From Methylovulum sp. (GTDB taxonomy: Bacteria; Pseudomonadota; Gammaproteobacteria; Methylococcales; Methylomonadaceae), in contig JAQTQZ010000017.1 of the NCBI GenBank assembly GCA_028712695.1, positions 1 through 64,000 on the forward strand: a stretch of DNA of 64,000 nucleotides. The letters run 5' to 3'. Below, piece after piece: positions 10,659 through 18,420 of the stretch (position 1 is the stretch's first letter; the number at the start of each line of letters is the position of its first letter). The notes under the pieces were generated by a model. That model ran no database searches. It was not told the DNA's origin and worked only from the letters and a program-made list of their open reading frames with translations. The translations under genes and the position numbers were made by a program.

Positions 10659-11669
10659 TTAAGGAAATTTGACCAACCGCCCTTCGGCCGCTGATTGCAA
10701 GGCGGCGGTTATGATTTGGCAATTGGCTTTCGCATCCGCCAATGACAACAGGGGCGGCGTTCCGGCCTGCACACAATTGCTGAAATGCTCGATTTCCAAA
10801 CGGAAATGATTGGCGGTCGGCAACCGTTCTTCACATTGCCGCCCTGCTTCTGTCCACCACGAAATGACTGGCACATCGCCGGGGTTTTGCCACACCGTAT
10901 GGCAAGTTATGCCGCCTTGGGTGCCAATGACTTCATACTCGCAACGGCGGGCACGGGCAAAGCTGAAATCGAAATGGGCGAACTTACCATCGCCAAAATC
11001 AAGTACGCCGCTAGTCGTCATATCGGCACCGCTCTCAACATAGTTTGACAACGCCATGACTGACACGGGTGGCTGGTTGAAAAACTGGCGCAACGAATGG
11101 ATGGCATAACAACCGATGTCCCAAAAAGCACCGCCGCCATGTCCGACACTTTCCGCCAAACGGTACATCCGTGCCGACCGCATCATAAAGGAGTAGCTTG
11201 CCCGCACCGAACGGATCTCACCGATAAGGCCTGAATTTATCAAATCCTGCACCCGTGCATGTTGCGGGTGGAAACGGTACATAAAACCTTCCATAACCGT
11301 GACATTATGCTGGCGTGCCGCCGCTTCAATGGCATCAATGTCCGCTACCGTCAATGCCATAGGTTTTTCGCACAGCACATGCTTGCCGCATTCGATGGCG
11401 CGTAAAGTCCATTGCGCGTGATCTTGATTGGCCATTGGCACATACACGGCTTGAATGTCGTCATCATCAAGCAGCGCTTCAAGTGTGTCGTAAATTTTTA
11501 CATTCTGCTGCTGCGCATGCTGGGCGAGCGTCTTTGCAGCCGCACCGGGACGACGGCTGGCGATAGCGGCCAACTCGGCATTTTCCGCATCAACAATGGC
11601 TGGCAGTAAACGTTCGTTGATGCGCGCTGCGCCTAAAATGCCCCAGCGTAGTTTCGATTGGCCATTCAT
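10659..11669 (-). CDS. Gfo/Idh/MocA-family NAD(P)-dependent oxidoreductase
   Basis: The protein has about 336 residues. The N-terminal Rossmann domain contains LRWGILGAARINERLLPAI (dinucleotide loop) and the family hallmark CEKPMAL near residue 100 with the catalytic Lys. The C-terminal substrate domain includes VMEGFMYRFHP and GGGAFWDIGCYAIHSLR. Members oxidise or reduce sugars, inositols or related ring compounds; the substrate cannot be told from sequence. The ATG at 11669 is preferred over an upstream GTG because AAGGTGG precedes it at good spacing. Confidence 0.9.
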   Translation of the reverse strand: MNGQSKLRWGILGAARINERLLPAIVDAENAELAAIASRRPGAAAKTLAQHAQQQNVKIYDTLEALLDDDDIQAVYVPMANQDHAQWTLRAIECGKHVLCEKPMALTVADIDAIEAAARQHNVTVMEGFMYRFHPQHARVQDLINSGLIGEIRSVRASYSFMMRSARMYRLAESVGHGGGAFWDIGCYAIHSLRQFFNQPPVSVMALSNYVESGADMTTSGVLDFGDGKFAHFDFSFARARRCEYEVIGTQGGITCHTVWQNPGDVPVISWWTEAGRQCEERLPTANHFRLEIEHFSNCVQAGTPPLLSLADAKANCQIITAALQSAAEGRLVKFP

Positions 11670-11737
11670 TATGTCCACCTTATTTAGTTAGTTGCCTCAA
11701 AAACCGCTTTAAGCTTGTGATTTAAGCCCGCAGCCAC

Positions 11738-12367
11738 TTAATTAATGATTTTAAACCGGCACACCCCGCCGCCTTTAGCCATACATTCCACCTGCTCAAT
11801 GTCTTTAGCCAATAAAGCGCTGATGAGCGTCCGGTCAAGTTCGCAAATTTCTTCGTGCTTTTGCGCCAAATCATGATAGATGCAATTGCAGGCTTCGATT
11901 GCTTTTTCACCGCTGTCCAAATCTGTCACGGCCTTGGCATTAAAGCCCAGCCCATCCATAATTTTCAGCAATTCTTCAATGCGTTCGCCGGTTTGTTTGC
12001 CTTCAAACTGGGGTAAAAGGCTCGCTGACAAATTACTGCCCAGCTTATGCAAATAGCGCTGGAAAGCCTCGGAACCCATTTCATTTTTCAGATCGCCCAG
12101 TATGAGCTCGGAAAACCACGCATATTGTTTTGGAAAGCTGTTAATGCCTGCTGCGGTCAATACAAAGCTACGCACCGGACGCCCGGCTGTTTTATTAAGC
12201 ACACCGGTCTGTATATAACCGTCCCGTTCCAGCACGGCAAAATGCTGTTGCACGGCGTTACGGGAAATAGCCAATGCAGTAGCAACTTCATCAATACTGA
12301 GCCCTGACTTGCTTTCAAGCAGCAGCTTTAAAATTTGCTGCTGCCGCGACCCGATCTTCTCGACCAT
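11738..12367 (-). CDS. SufR-like iron-sulphur winged-helix regulator
   Basis: The 209-residue protein has an N-terminal winged helix (residues 5-75; IDEVATALAISRNAVQQHFAVLERDGYI, then AGRPVRSFVLT). Its C-terminal part has Cys at 160, 162, 175, 195 and 203. The 162/175/203 spacing (13 and 28 residues) agrees with the cluster-ligating cysteines I recall for cyanobacterial SufR, a [4Fe-4S] repressor. No suf genes are adjacent. Instead it diverges from a truncated haemoglobin and an Fe-S reductase, so it probably senses NO or oxygen for that operon. The family call is good; the signal is inferred. Confidence 0.8.
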   Translation of the reverse strand: MVEKIGSRQQQILKLLLESKSGLSIDEVATALAISRNAVQQHFAVLERDGYIQTGVLNKTAGRPVRSFVLTAAGINSFPKQYAWFSELILGDLKNEMGSEAFQRYLHKLGSNLSASLLPQFEGKQTGERIEELLKIMDGLGFNAKAVTDLDSGEKAIEACNCIYHDLAQKHEEICELDRTLISALLAKDIEQVECMAKGGGVCRFKIIN

Positions 12368-12440
12368 AAAGAGCCTCCCTTACCAATCCATTTCAATGCT
12401 TAAAAGTATAACAAAAACACAGTATTAATAGTATAAAACC

Positions 12441-12462
12441 ATATAACTTATTTATGTTGTAT
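12441..12462. promoter_or_regulatory. Candidate operator between SufR-like gene and haemoglobin
   Basis: ATATAAC-N8-GTTGTAT forms an inverted repeat with one mismatch in the divergent promoter region. Cyanobacterial SufR binds an inverted repeat with AAC/GTT cores, so this is a natural candidate site for the regulator encoded 74 bases away. The repeat is seen; binding is inferred. Confidence 0.5.
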
Positions 12463-12546
12463 AAGATTGATTGGTTTGTTATTATTTTCCAGTGGCCGAT
12501 TCCAGTTGGCCACATTCTTATAATTATAACTTTTGAGGAAACAATA

Positions 12547-12948
12547 ATGTCTGAGTCACAAAGCAATGAGGAAGCAACCACAAGCGCAACACTTTACGAA
12601 AGAATTGGCGGCGAAGCGGCCGTTAATGCCGCAGTTGAGCTTTTCTACCGCAAAGTCCTAAACGATTACCGGATTAACCGCTTTTTCGGCAATTCAGATA
12701 TGGATACCCAAATCGCCAAGCAAAAAGCATTCTTTACGATGGCATTTGGCGGCCCTAACAACTATACCGGCCAAGATATGCGCAACGCCCATGCCCATCT
12801 GGTCAAAATGGGTCTTGACAGCTCCCATTTTGACGCTGTCATGGAACACTTAGGCGCCACGCTGGTTGAATTGAACGTACCGGCTGAGTTGATCGCCGAA
12901 GCCGCCGCCATTGCCGAAAGCACCCGCAATGATGTGTTAGGTAAATAA
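12547..12948 (+). CDS. Group 1 truncated haemoglobin
   Basis: From the ATG at 12547, preceded by GAGGAA, the product is 133 residues. It matches group I truncated globins: TLYERIGGEAAVNAAVELFYRKVL at the A/B helices (B10-region Tyr), FFGNSDMDTQIAKQKAFF, the MAFGGPNNYTG turn, and AHAHLVKMGL carrying the proximal F8 His. Such globins bind O2 and NO and often act as NO dioxygenases when a reductase supplies electrons. A probable reductase gene follows 66 bases downstream. A longer in-frame start at 12454 would add a poorly conserved hydrophobic leader and I reject it. Confidence 0.93.
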   Translation: MSESQSNEEATTSATLYERIGGEAAVNAAVELFYRKVLNDYRINRFFGNSDMDTQIAKQKAFFTMAFGGPNNYTGQDMRNAHAHLVKMGLDSSHFDAVMEHLGATLVELNVPAELIAEAAAIAESTRNDVLGK

Positions 12949-13014
12949 AACGCTTAAGCTGCTTTCCTGATGTTAAAACAGGACATCAGGCGAGCAGATT
13001 TAATAGGAAGTGTC

Positions 13015-13986
13015 ATGACCAAACTGACGATAGAAGGCAAGACTTATTCCTGCCAGCCGAATGAAACTGTGCTTGAAGCATTGTTGCGCGGACAAGTTGC
13101 TATTTCCCATGCCTGTAAAAAAGGCACCTGCCATAGCTGCATGGTCCGCAGCCTCAATGCCGCACCACCAGAAGCCGCCCAGGCCGGATTGAAAAGCACC
13201 CTAAAAACACACCATCATTTTCTTGCTTGCCTGTGTCATCCTGAACAAGACATGGTCATTAAACTACCCGACCAATCGGAATTCTATACCGATGGGACTG
13301 TCGTTGTTAACGACATGCTGAATAGAAACACGCTGTTGTTGATCATCGCATTTAAGGATGCGTTCGAATTTAACGCCGGACAATTTGTCAACCTGCAACG
13401 GGCTGACGGCTTAACGCGCTGCTATTCAATTGCCAACACGCCACAGGAATCCAATACCCTGGAATTTCATATCCGCCGTTTATCGGGCGGCAGGTTTAGC
13501 GAATGGCTGCATGATGGAATCAAGGCGGGGGACACCATCGCCGTATCCGAACCGCGCGGGCATTGTTTTTATCTACCCGAACGTCGCGGGCAAGGTTTGC
13601 TTTTGGTCGGCACAGGCACAGGCTTGGCTCCGCTGGCGGGCATATTGACCGATGCGCTGGCGCACGGGCATTCCGGGCCGATTTACCTGTTCCACGGCAG
13701 CCGTGAAGTTGAAGACCTTTACCGGATTGATGAGCTACGCCAACTGGTTGCACAACATCAAAACTTCCATTACATGCCTTGCTTGTCCGGCCCGCATGTG
13801 CCGGAAGGATTCACCGCCGGACGCGCCAATGAGGTTGCGTTGGCGACGTTCGCCGATTTAAAAGGCTGGCGGATTTTCCTCTGCGGCCATCCTGCGATGG
13901 TCAATCAAATGAAAACAATGGTTTTTCTAAAAGGCGCGTCTTCAGCGGATATTTATGCAGATGCCTTTTTGTCCACGCCTGCTTGA
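13015..13986 (+). CDS. [2Fe-2S] ferredoxin-NAD(P)H reductase
   Basis: The 323-residue protein is a ferredoxin domain fused to a ferredoxin-reductase domain. Cys 34, 39, 42 and 72 (ACKKGTCHSC and FLAC) hold the plant-type [2Fe-2S] cluster. FAD binding is shown by RCYSIANTP, and NAD(P)H binding by LLVGTGTGLAPL and the C-terminal FLCGHPAMV. It resembles reductases of oxygenases and probably reduces the adjacent truncated haemoglobin. I start at 13015 because AGGAAG precedes it; an upstream ATG at 12970 adds 15 unconserved residues. Confidence 0.9.
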   Translation: MTKLTIEGKTYSCQPNETVLEALLRGQVAISHACKKGTCHSCMVRSLNAAPPEAAQAGLKSTLKTHHHFLACLCHPEQDMVIKLPDQSEFYTDGTVVVNDMLNRNTLLLIIAFKDAFEFNAGQFVNLQRADGLTRCYSIANTPQESNTLEFHIRRLSGGRFSEWLHDGIKAGDTIAVSEPRGHCFYLPERRGQGLLLVGTGTGLAPLAGILTDALAHGHSGPIYLFHGSREVEDLYRIDELRQLVAQHQNFHYMPCLSGPHVPEGFTAGRANEVALATFADLKGWRIFLCGHPAMVNQMKTMVFLKGASSADIYADAFLSTPA

Positions 13987-14000
13987 GCGGTATTGCCGTT

Positions 14001-15164
14001 ATGCTGAACGTTAAACAGTGGCTTCGTTTTATAACCGTTGATCCGGTCAACTTAAACCTTAGCGGCAAGCTCCTTGCTGTTATTTTGTGCTTCGGTGTCA
14101 TCTTGCTGATAGCCTGGATAACGCGGCAATTCAGCTTAAATACGGCATACCCGATTATCGTTGCCTCCATGGGCGCGTCTGCAGTGATTGTCTTCATCAT
14201 TCCCAATAGCCCGCTTGCGCAGCCCTGGCCGCTGGTCGGCGGGCAACTGGTGTCAGCCATAACCGGTGTGCTGTGTGCCCAAGTATTTGCCGATACGGTG
14301 GTCGCATCGGCTAGCGCTGTTGGCGGGAGCGTGCTCTTTATGCTGCTGTTAAGATGCCTGCATCCGCCTGGCGCGGCAACCGCCCTGACGCCGGTCATGG
14401 CCGGTGCCCCTATCATGTCGCTCGGCTATGGTTTTGTGCTGATACCGGTAGGTTTAAACGTAACCATCATGCTGATTTTGGCGATTGCCATTAACCGCTG
14501 GCTATTGGGTTACAACTACCCCGTCCTTGCGCAACAAGCGGGCACTAAAAAACCCGCGCAGGGCACGGCTATCGAACCTTTGCAGCGTACCGCCATTTCT
14601 GACCAAGATATGGAACACGCATTAAAAAGCATGGAACGGTTCATCGATGTCACGCCCGACGATCTGGGCAAGTTGCTCACCAATGTACAAAAGCAACGAT
14701 TCATACGCCATAGCGAAAATATCACTTGCGCGGATATTATGGTCAAAAATACATTGGCAGTTGAATATGGCACAGAAGTTGAGGACGCCTGGCAAATTAT
14801 GTACCGCGAAAGGCTTAAAGCCTTGCCGGTTGTTGATAGGGCTAGGCGGGTGATCGGTATTGTCACGTGGCATGATTTTTTCAAATTCGTTAACCTGAAT
14901 GCGTATGCCACTTTTCAGGAAAGATTTTGGGCCTTTATACGCCGCACAGCCAACATTAACGCCGACAAACCCGAAGCAGTCGGGCAGATTATGACGCCTT
15001 CTGTTGCGGTACTGCCGGAAAACACCCACATCGCCGAACTCATTCCGTTGATGTCAGATCAAGGCCACCGGCAGATACCGATAGTCAATAGCGAAAATCG
15101 CCTCGTGGGCATGGTGTACCAAGCCCACTTAATTGCCGCGCTTTATAACAATAAATTGGGCTAA
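14001..15164 (+). CDS. HPP-family membrane protein with two CBS domains
   Basis: The protein has about 387 residues. The N-terminal 170 residues form the HPP four-helix region, including SMGASAVIVF and the signature CLHPPGAATALTPV. A linker leads to two CBS domains (about 235-390; ITCADIMVKNTLAVEYGT and VGQIMTPSVAVLPENTHIAEL), which usually bind adenine nucleotides. Some HPP proteins of plant plastids and cyanobacteria are nitrite transporters. The start ATG at 14001 is 14 bases after the reductase stop; a TTG at 13983 would overlap it by four bases. Transport of nitrite here is inference from context. Confidence 0.88.
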   Translation: MLNVKQWLRFITVDPVNLNLSGKLLAVILCFGVILLIAWITRQFSLNTAYPIIVASMGASAVIVFIIPNSPLAQPWPLVGGQLVSAITGVLCAQVFADTVVASASAVGGSVLFMLLLRCLHPPGAATALTPVMAGAPIMSLGYGFVLIPVGLNVTIMLILAIAINRWLLGYNYPVLAQQAGTKKPAQGTAIEPLQRTAISDQDMEHALKSMERFIDVTPDDLGKLLTNVQKQRFIRHSENITCADIMVKNTLAVEYGTEVEDAWQIMYRERLKALPVVDRARRVIGIVTWHDFFKFVNLNAYATFQERFWAFIRRTANINADKPEAVGQIMTPSVAVLPENTHIAELIPLMSDQGHRQIPIVNSENRLVGMVYQAHLIAALYNNKLG

Positions 15165-15224
15165 TTTAAAGGGTGACCACCCCTCCCTTAGCTGCGCCCA
15201 AACAACAGCCTACCCAAGCTCCCA

Positions 15225-15253
15225 TAAAAAAAGCCAGCTATAGTGCTGGCTTT
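15225..15253 (-). terminator. Intrinsic terminator of ssb, possibly bidirectional
   Basis: On the minus strand AAAGCCAGC-ACTATA-GCTGGCTTT is followed by TTTTT. It lies 30 bases past the ssb stop. The same stem could also slow the HPP-CBS transcript arriving from the other side, though that strand has only three T residues. Confidence 0.8.
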
Positions 15254-15282
15254 AGGCAACTCATTGACAGCGGCAATAGGGT

Positions 15283-15717
15283 TTAAAAAGGAATATCGTC
15301 ATCGTAAGGCGCATCAAAATTGTCATTGCTGCTGTTTTGCTGCGCTGATGGCCGTGCTTGAGCGCCCGCTGGCGCATAGCTTTGCGGCGCCGAACCGGCC
15401 TCATTTCTCTTACCTAGCAGATCAATGATATTGGCGTTTAACTCCAAACTGGTTTTGGTCGTCCCGTCATTTGCCTTGTATTCACTTTGTGTCAGCTCGC
15501 CTGACACAAACACCTGCTGGCCTTTTTTCAGGTAATTTTGCAATTGCCCTTCCGCACGTTTGCCAAACAGCGCGACCCTTATCCATAGCGTTTGCTGTTT
15601 ATCGCCGAAACCAATATTGTTGGCGACAGTCACACTCAATACAGCCAAGCCGCTGGGTGTATATCTAACTTCAGCATCCCTGCCGACAGTGCCGGTAAAA
15701 CTAAATACATTACTCAT
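15283..15717 (-). CDS. ssb: Single-stranded DNA-binding protein
   Basis: The 144-residue protein has the OB fold (residues 1-105) with FTGTVGRDAEVRYTPSG at the start and WIRVALFGKRAE. A Gln/Ala/Pro-rich linker follows, and the acidic tip DDDIPF recruits replication and repair partners. It coats single-stranded DNA as a tetramer. It is shorter than E. coli SSB (178 residues) because of a shorter linker. No uvrA lies beside it. Confidence 0.96.
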   Translation of the reverse strand: MSNVFSFTGTVGRDAEVRYTPSGLAVLSVTVANNIGFGDKQQTLWIRVALFGKRAEGQLQNYLKKGQQVFVSGELTQSEYKANDGTTKTSLELNANIIDLLGKRNEAGSAPQSYAPAGAQARPSAQQNSSNDNFDAPYDDDIPF

Positions 15718-15864
15718 TATTATCTCTGGATTGAATTGATACTATCGCCATTATCGGTTGCTTTTTGCTCAATGCCAACGGTCTTATGCAAAGGATTCAT
15801 TCAGCATTCAGTCTCTTTCGCCTATCCTTTACTCTAAAAATAGCCACTTATTGAGAGGGCATCT

Positions 15865-16257
15865 ATGAACGCTTTCATAAAAAAAATATCACTCGCCATC
15901 ATGCTAAGCCTATTAAGTGCGTGTGTTGCTTATACGCCGCCGTATTACGCAAGCCAACCCGCTTATCGTAGCAGCTATGTCGTTGGCGGCGGCTATTACT
16001 CGCCACCTGTTTACCGTGGCGGATACGTTATCAGGCGGAACTTTTATGGCCCACCTGGTTATGGTTATCGTCCACCCTACTACAACCGCCCACCCTATTA
16101 CCGTCCACCTTACAACCACCCGCCCTATTTCCGTTCACCGCCTTACAACCATCCACCTTACTATCGGCCAGACCGGCCGGGAGAGCACGACGATCATTCA
16201 CGGCCTCGGGGCCCTATGGAACGGGATCAGTATCGTCCGCCTCACTCGCATAGATGA
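15865..16257 (+). CDS. Small lipoprotein with Tyr/Pro-rich repeats
   Basis: The 130-residue product has a type II signal peptide ending in the lipobox LLSAC (Cys near residue 20), preceded by a GAGAGG-like ribosome site. The mature part is low complexity: repeated units of the form PPYYRPPYNHPPYFRSPPYN at about residues 65-105, then an Arg/His/Asp tail. I do not recognise a functional domain. Similar Tyr-Pro-rich lipoproteins are common and mostly uncharacterised. The repeat is visible at DNA level as alternating ccaccctac and ccaccttac units. Confidence 0.7.
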   Translation: MNAFIKKISLAIMLSLLSACVAYTPPYYASQPAYRSSYVVGGGYYSPPVYRGGYVIRRNFYGPPGYGYRPPYYNRPPYYRPPYNHPPYFRSPPYNHPPYYRPDRPGEHDDHSRPRGPMERDQYRPPHSHR

Positions 16258-16328
16258 CAATCTGTTGAAAATATGGGGGGAATGCTTCGCCCCCCATTCC
16301 CACCGCTATCCTTTATGGAATGACAGGC

Positions 16329-17012
16329 TTAAAAAGCTTCAGGCCTGATGTCCGCAAAGCTTTGCACCTGCGGATGTTCTGCCTGGGCATCAATTGGCGC
16401 ATCACGGTTTAGCCACACGGTTTTAAAACCGGTGGTTCTGGCCGCATCCAGCTCTTCTTTAATATCCGATAAAAATAATAGCCGGGCCGCCGGGATGTCC
16501 AATTGTCCGGCAATGCCGGCATACGATCCGGATTCGCGCTTTCCGCCAACATGGGTATCGAAGTAACCAGAAAAAAGCGCAGTCAAGTCCCCGTATTCGG
16601 TATGCGCAAACAACAATTTTTGGGCGTATACCGAGCCAGATGAATAAACATATAAGCCCAGCCCTTGCGCGTGCCATAACTTAAGTTTTTCCACCGCATC
16701 CTGATAGACGTGGCCTTTAAAATCGCCCTGCTGATAACCCGCTTCCCAGATCAATCCTTGCAATGACTTTAATGGCGTGATTTTTTTGTCTTCATCCACC
16801 CATTGGATCAGCTGGGCGATTAATGCGTCATTATCGAGATTCTCACCCGCTTCTTGGCGGGCATCTGCCAATAAGGCTTTAACTGGCGCATCCTCTGCAT
16901 GCCTGCGGACAAAATCAGCAAGGTTTGCCCGCGCATAAGGAAACAACACCTCCTTTACAAACGACAATGAGGAGGTCGTGCCTTCAATATCGGTGACAAC
17001 GGCTTTAATCAT
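16329..17012 (-). CDS. mtnC: Enolase-phosphatase E1 (methionine salvage)
   Basis: The 227-residue HAD hydrolase has motif I VVTDIEGTTSSLSFV (nucleophile Asp, residues 6-9), motif II around YVYSSGSV and motif III/IV around LFLSDIKEELDAA. It enolises and dephosphorylates 2,3-diketo-5-methylthiopentyl-1-phosphate to the acireductone. Its start overlaps the mtnD stop by four bases (ATGA), showing translational coupling in an mtnB-mtnD-mtnC operon. Confidence 0.96.
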   Translation of the reverse strand: MIKAVVTDIEGTTSSLSFVKEVLFPYARANLADFVRRHAEDAPVKALLADARQEAGENLDNDALIAQLIQWVDEDKKITPLKSLQGLIWEAGYQQGDFKGHVYQDAVEKLKLWHAQGLGLYVYSSGSVYAQKLLFAHTEYGDLTALFSGYFDTHVGGKRESGSYAGIAGQLDIPAARLLFLSDIKEELDAARTTGFKTVWLNRDAPIDAQAEHPQVQSFADIRPEAF

Positions 17013-17587
17013 GCCGACTCAGCCAGCGCTTCATCTTCAGCCAACATTTCATCTAAAGTTGGAAAAGCGCCGGCAATCTGGTTGCCGGTAAAGTTAGCCA
17101 CCCAACCGTATTGCGTGGTAAACAAGCGGATGGTTTTAAAATGGGGATTCGCGCCCATATCAAACCAATGCGGCGTGTTGGCAGGCACGCTGATCAAATC
17201 GCCCTGTTCGCACAGCACGACATACACTTTGTCCGCCACATGCAGATAAAACAAGCCACAACCCTCAATAAAAAAGCGCACTTCAAAATCATCATGGACA
17301 TGTTCTGCCAAAAATTTTTGCCGCAGTGTCACTTTGTCAGGATGGTCTGGCGTCACATGGATAACATCAAAAGATTGAAAGCCGTATTGTTCCTTTAAAC
17401 AGTTAATGTCTTCAGCATAAGCCTTTAGCACGGTCTCTTGGTCCACATCATGTCCCAGCGCCTCATGGATAGGCCAGCGGTCAAACTGCACGCCAATGTC
17501 ATGCAGCTGTTCTTTAATAACCTTAATATCGGTGAAGCGCTCACCCTGTTGGGGCTGATGTTCACTATAAACAGTTAATAAACTCAT
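17009..17587 (-). CDS. mtnD: Acireductone dioxygenase
   Basis: The 192-residue cupin carries the metal-binding set EHVHDDFEVRFF (two His and the Glu, about residues 95-103) and NTPHWFDMG (fourth His). With Fe2+ it makes the keto-acid precursor of methionine plus formate; with Ni2+ it makes CO by an off-pathway route. It follows mtnB with an ATGA overlap and precedes mtnC with another. Confidence 0.96.
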   Translation of the reverse strand: MSLLTVYSEHQPQQGERFTDIKVIKEQLHDIGVQFDRWPIHEALGHDVDQETVLKAYAEDINCLKEQYGFQSFDVIHVTPDHPDKVTLRQKFLAEHVHDDFEVRFFIEGCGLFYLHVADKVYVVLCEQGDLISVPANTPHWFDMGANPHFKTIRLFTTQYGWVANFTGNQIAGAFPTLDEMLAEDEALAESA

Positions 17588-18216
17588 TGATTTTTGACTC
17601 CGTATAGTTGTAGTTCACAAGCAAATAAAAAATCCAAGGCTTCAAGATAGCGTAACGTTTCCGGCACCGACCCGCCCCAGGCATAAAGCCCATGTCCGGC
17701 AATAATATAGGCATAGCAATCCACCCCATTGCCCGCTTGCTTGTCCAGGTAAGCCTCGACTTCTGCGGCTAAGCGGGGAATATTTTGGTCGTTGGCAAAA
17801 ATCGGCACAACCAACTGGCTTTCATGCGTGGAGATGCCACTAAACGCTTTTAGCAACTCATAATCTTTCAGCACAATGGCGGTGTTAAACACCCTTGAAA
17901 TTAACGTGGCGTTTAGCGTATGCGGATGCAACACCGACTGGCTATCGGGAAAACGTTGGTACAGCGAGGTATGCAACCGGGTTTCCGCTGACGGTGTTTT
18001 GCCATCTAGGGCATAACCCTCGGCATCAATCAGCATAATATCTCCCAGCTGCAAATGGCCTTTATGCTTCCCAGAAACCGTAATCGCTATCCGGCCATCC
18101 GGCAACCGTGCAGAAAAATTGCCGCTGGTTGCAGGCACCCAACCTTTACTGTCGATAAAGCGCCCAGCATCAATTAACTGGTCTGCCAAGTTGAAAAATT
18201 CTTTATTATAAGTCAT
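17584..18216 (-). CDS. mtnB: Methylthioribulose-1-phosphate dehydratase
   Basis: The product, about 210 residues, is a class II aldolase-fold enzyme with SGNFSARLPDGRIAIT, the zinc-site HPHTLNATL and a further C-terminal metal His (IIAGHGLYAWG). It dehydrates methylthioribulose-1-phosphate, the step before MtnC. ATG 18216 (MTYNKEFFNLAD) is chosen over a TTG seven codons upstream. The isomerase (mtnA) and nucleosidase genes of the pathway are not in this window. Confidence 0.94.
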   Translation of the reverse strand: MTYNKEFFNLADQLIDAGRFIDSKGWVPATSGNFSARLPDGRIAITVSGKHKGHLQLGDIMLIDAEGYALDGKTPSAETRLHTSLYQRFPDSQSVLHPHTLNATLISRVFNTAIVLKDYELLKAFSGISTHESQLVVPIFANDQNIPRLAAEVEAYLDKQAGNGVDCYAYIIAGHGLYAWGGSVPETLRYLEALDFLFACELQLYGVKNQ

Positions 18217-18420
18217 GTCAATCAGTCGGTAATGCAAAATGGCTACTTTAGCAGATTATGTTTCCGCTGTGTTTTTGTCATTATTTTGTCATTTTGTATC
18301 GCCGCTTAGCATAGCACTGCCCTTCAGTTAAGCCAAAACGGCAAGCCACTATTGATTTTAATGCCAATATACTTATAGTTACCCGCTGTCATCACACTTA
18401 AATTCTAAGGAACTTTATAC

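Noticed and set aside
12454-12546. Longer N-terminus for the truncated haemoglobin
   Set aside because: The extra 31 residues are hydrophobic and unlike the family, would run through the promoter/operator region, and the ATG at 12547 has a good ribosome site.
18238-18420. yybP-ykoY manganese riboswitch before the DUF475 gene
   Set aside because: Neither conserved core of that riboswitch is visible in the 180-base leader.
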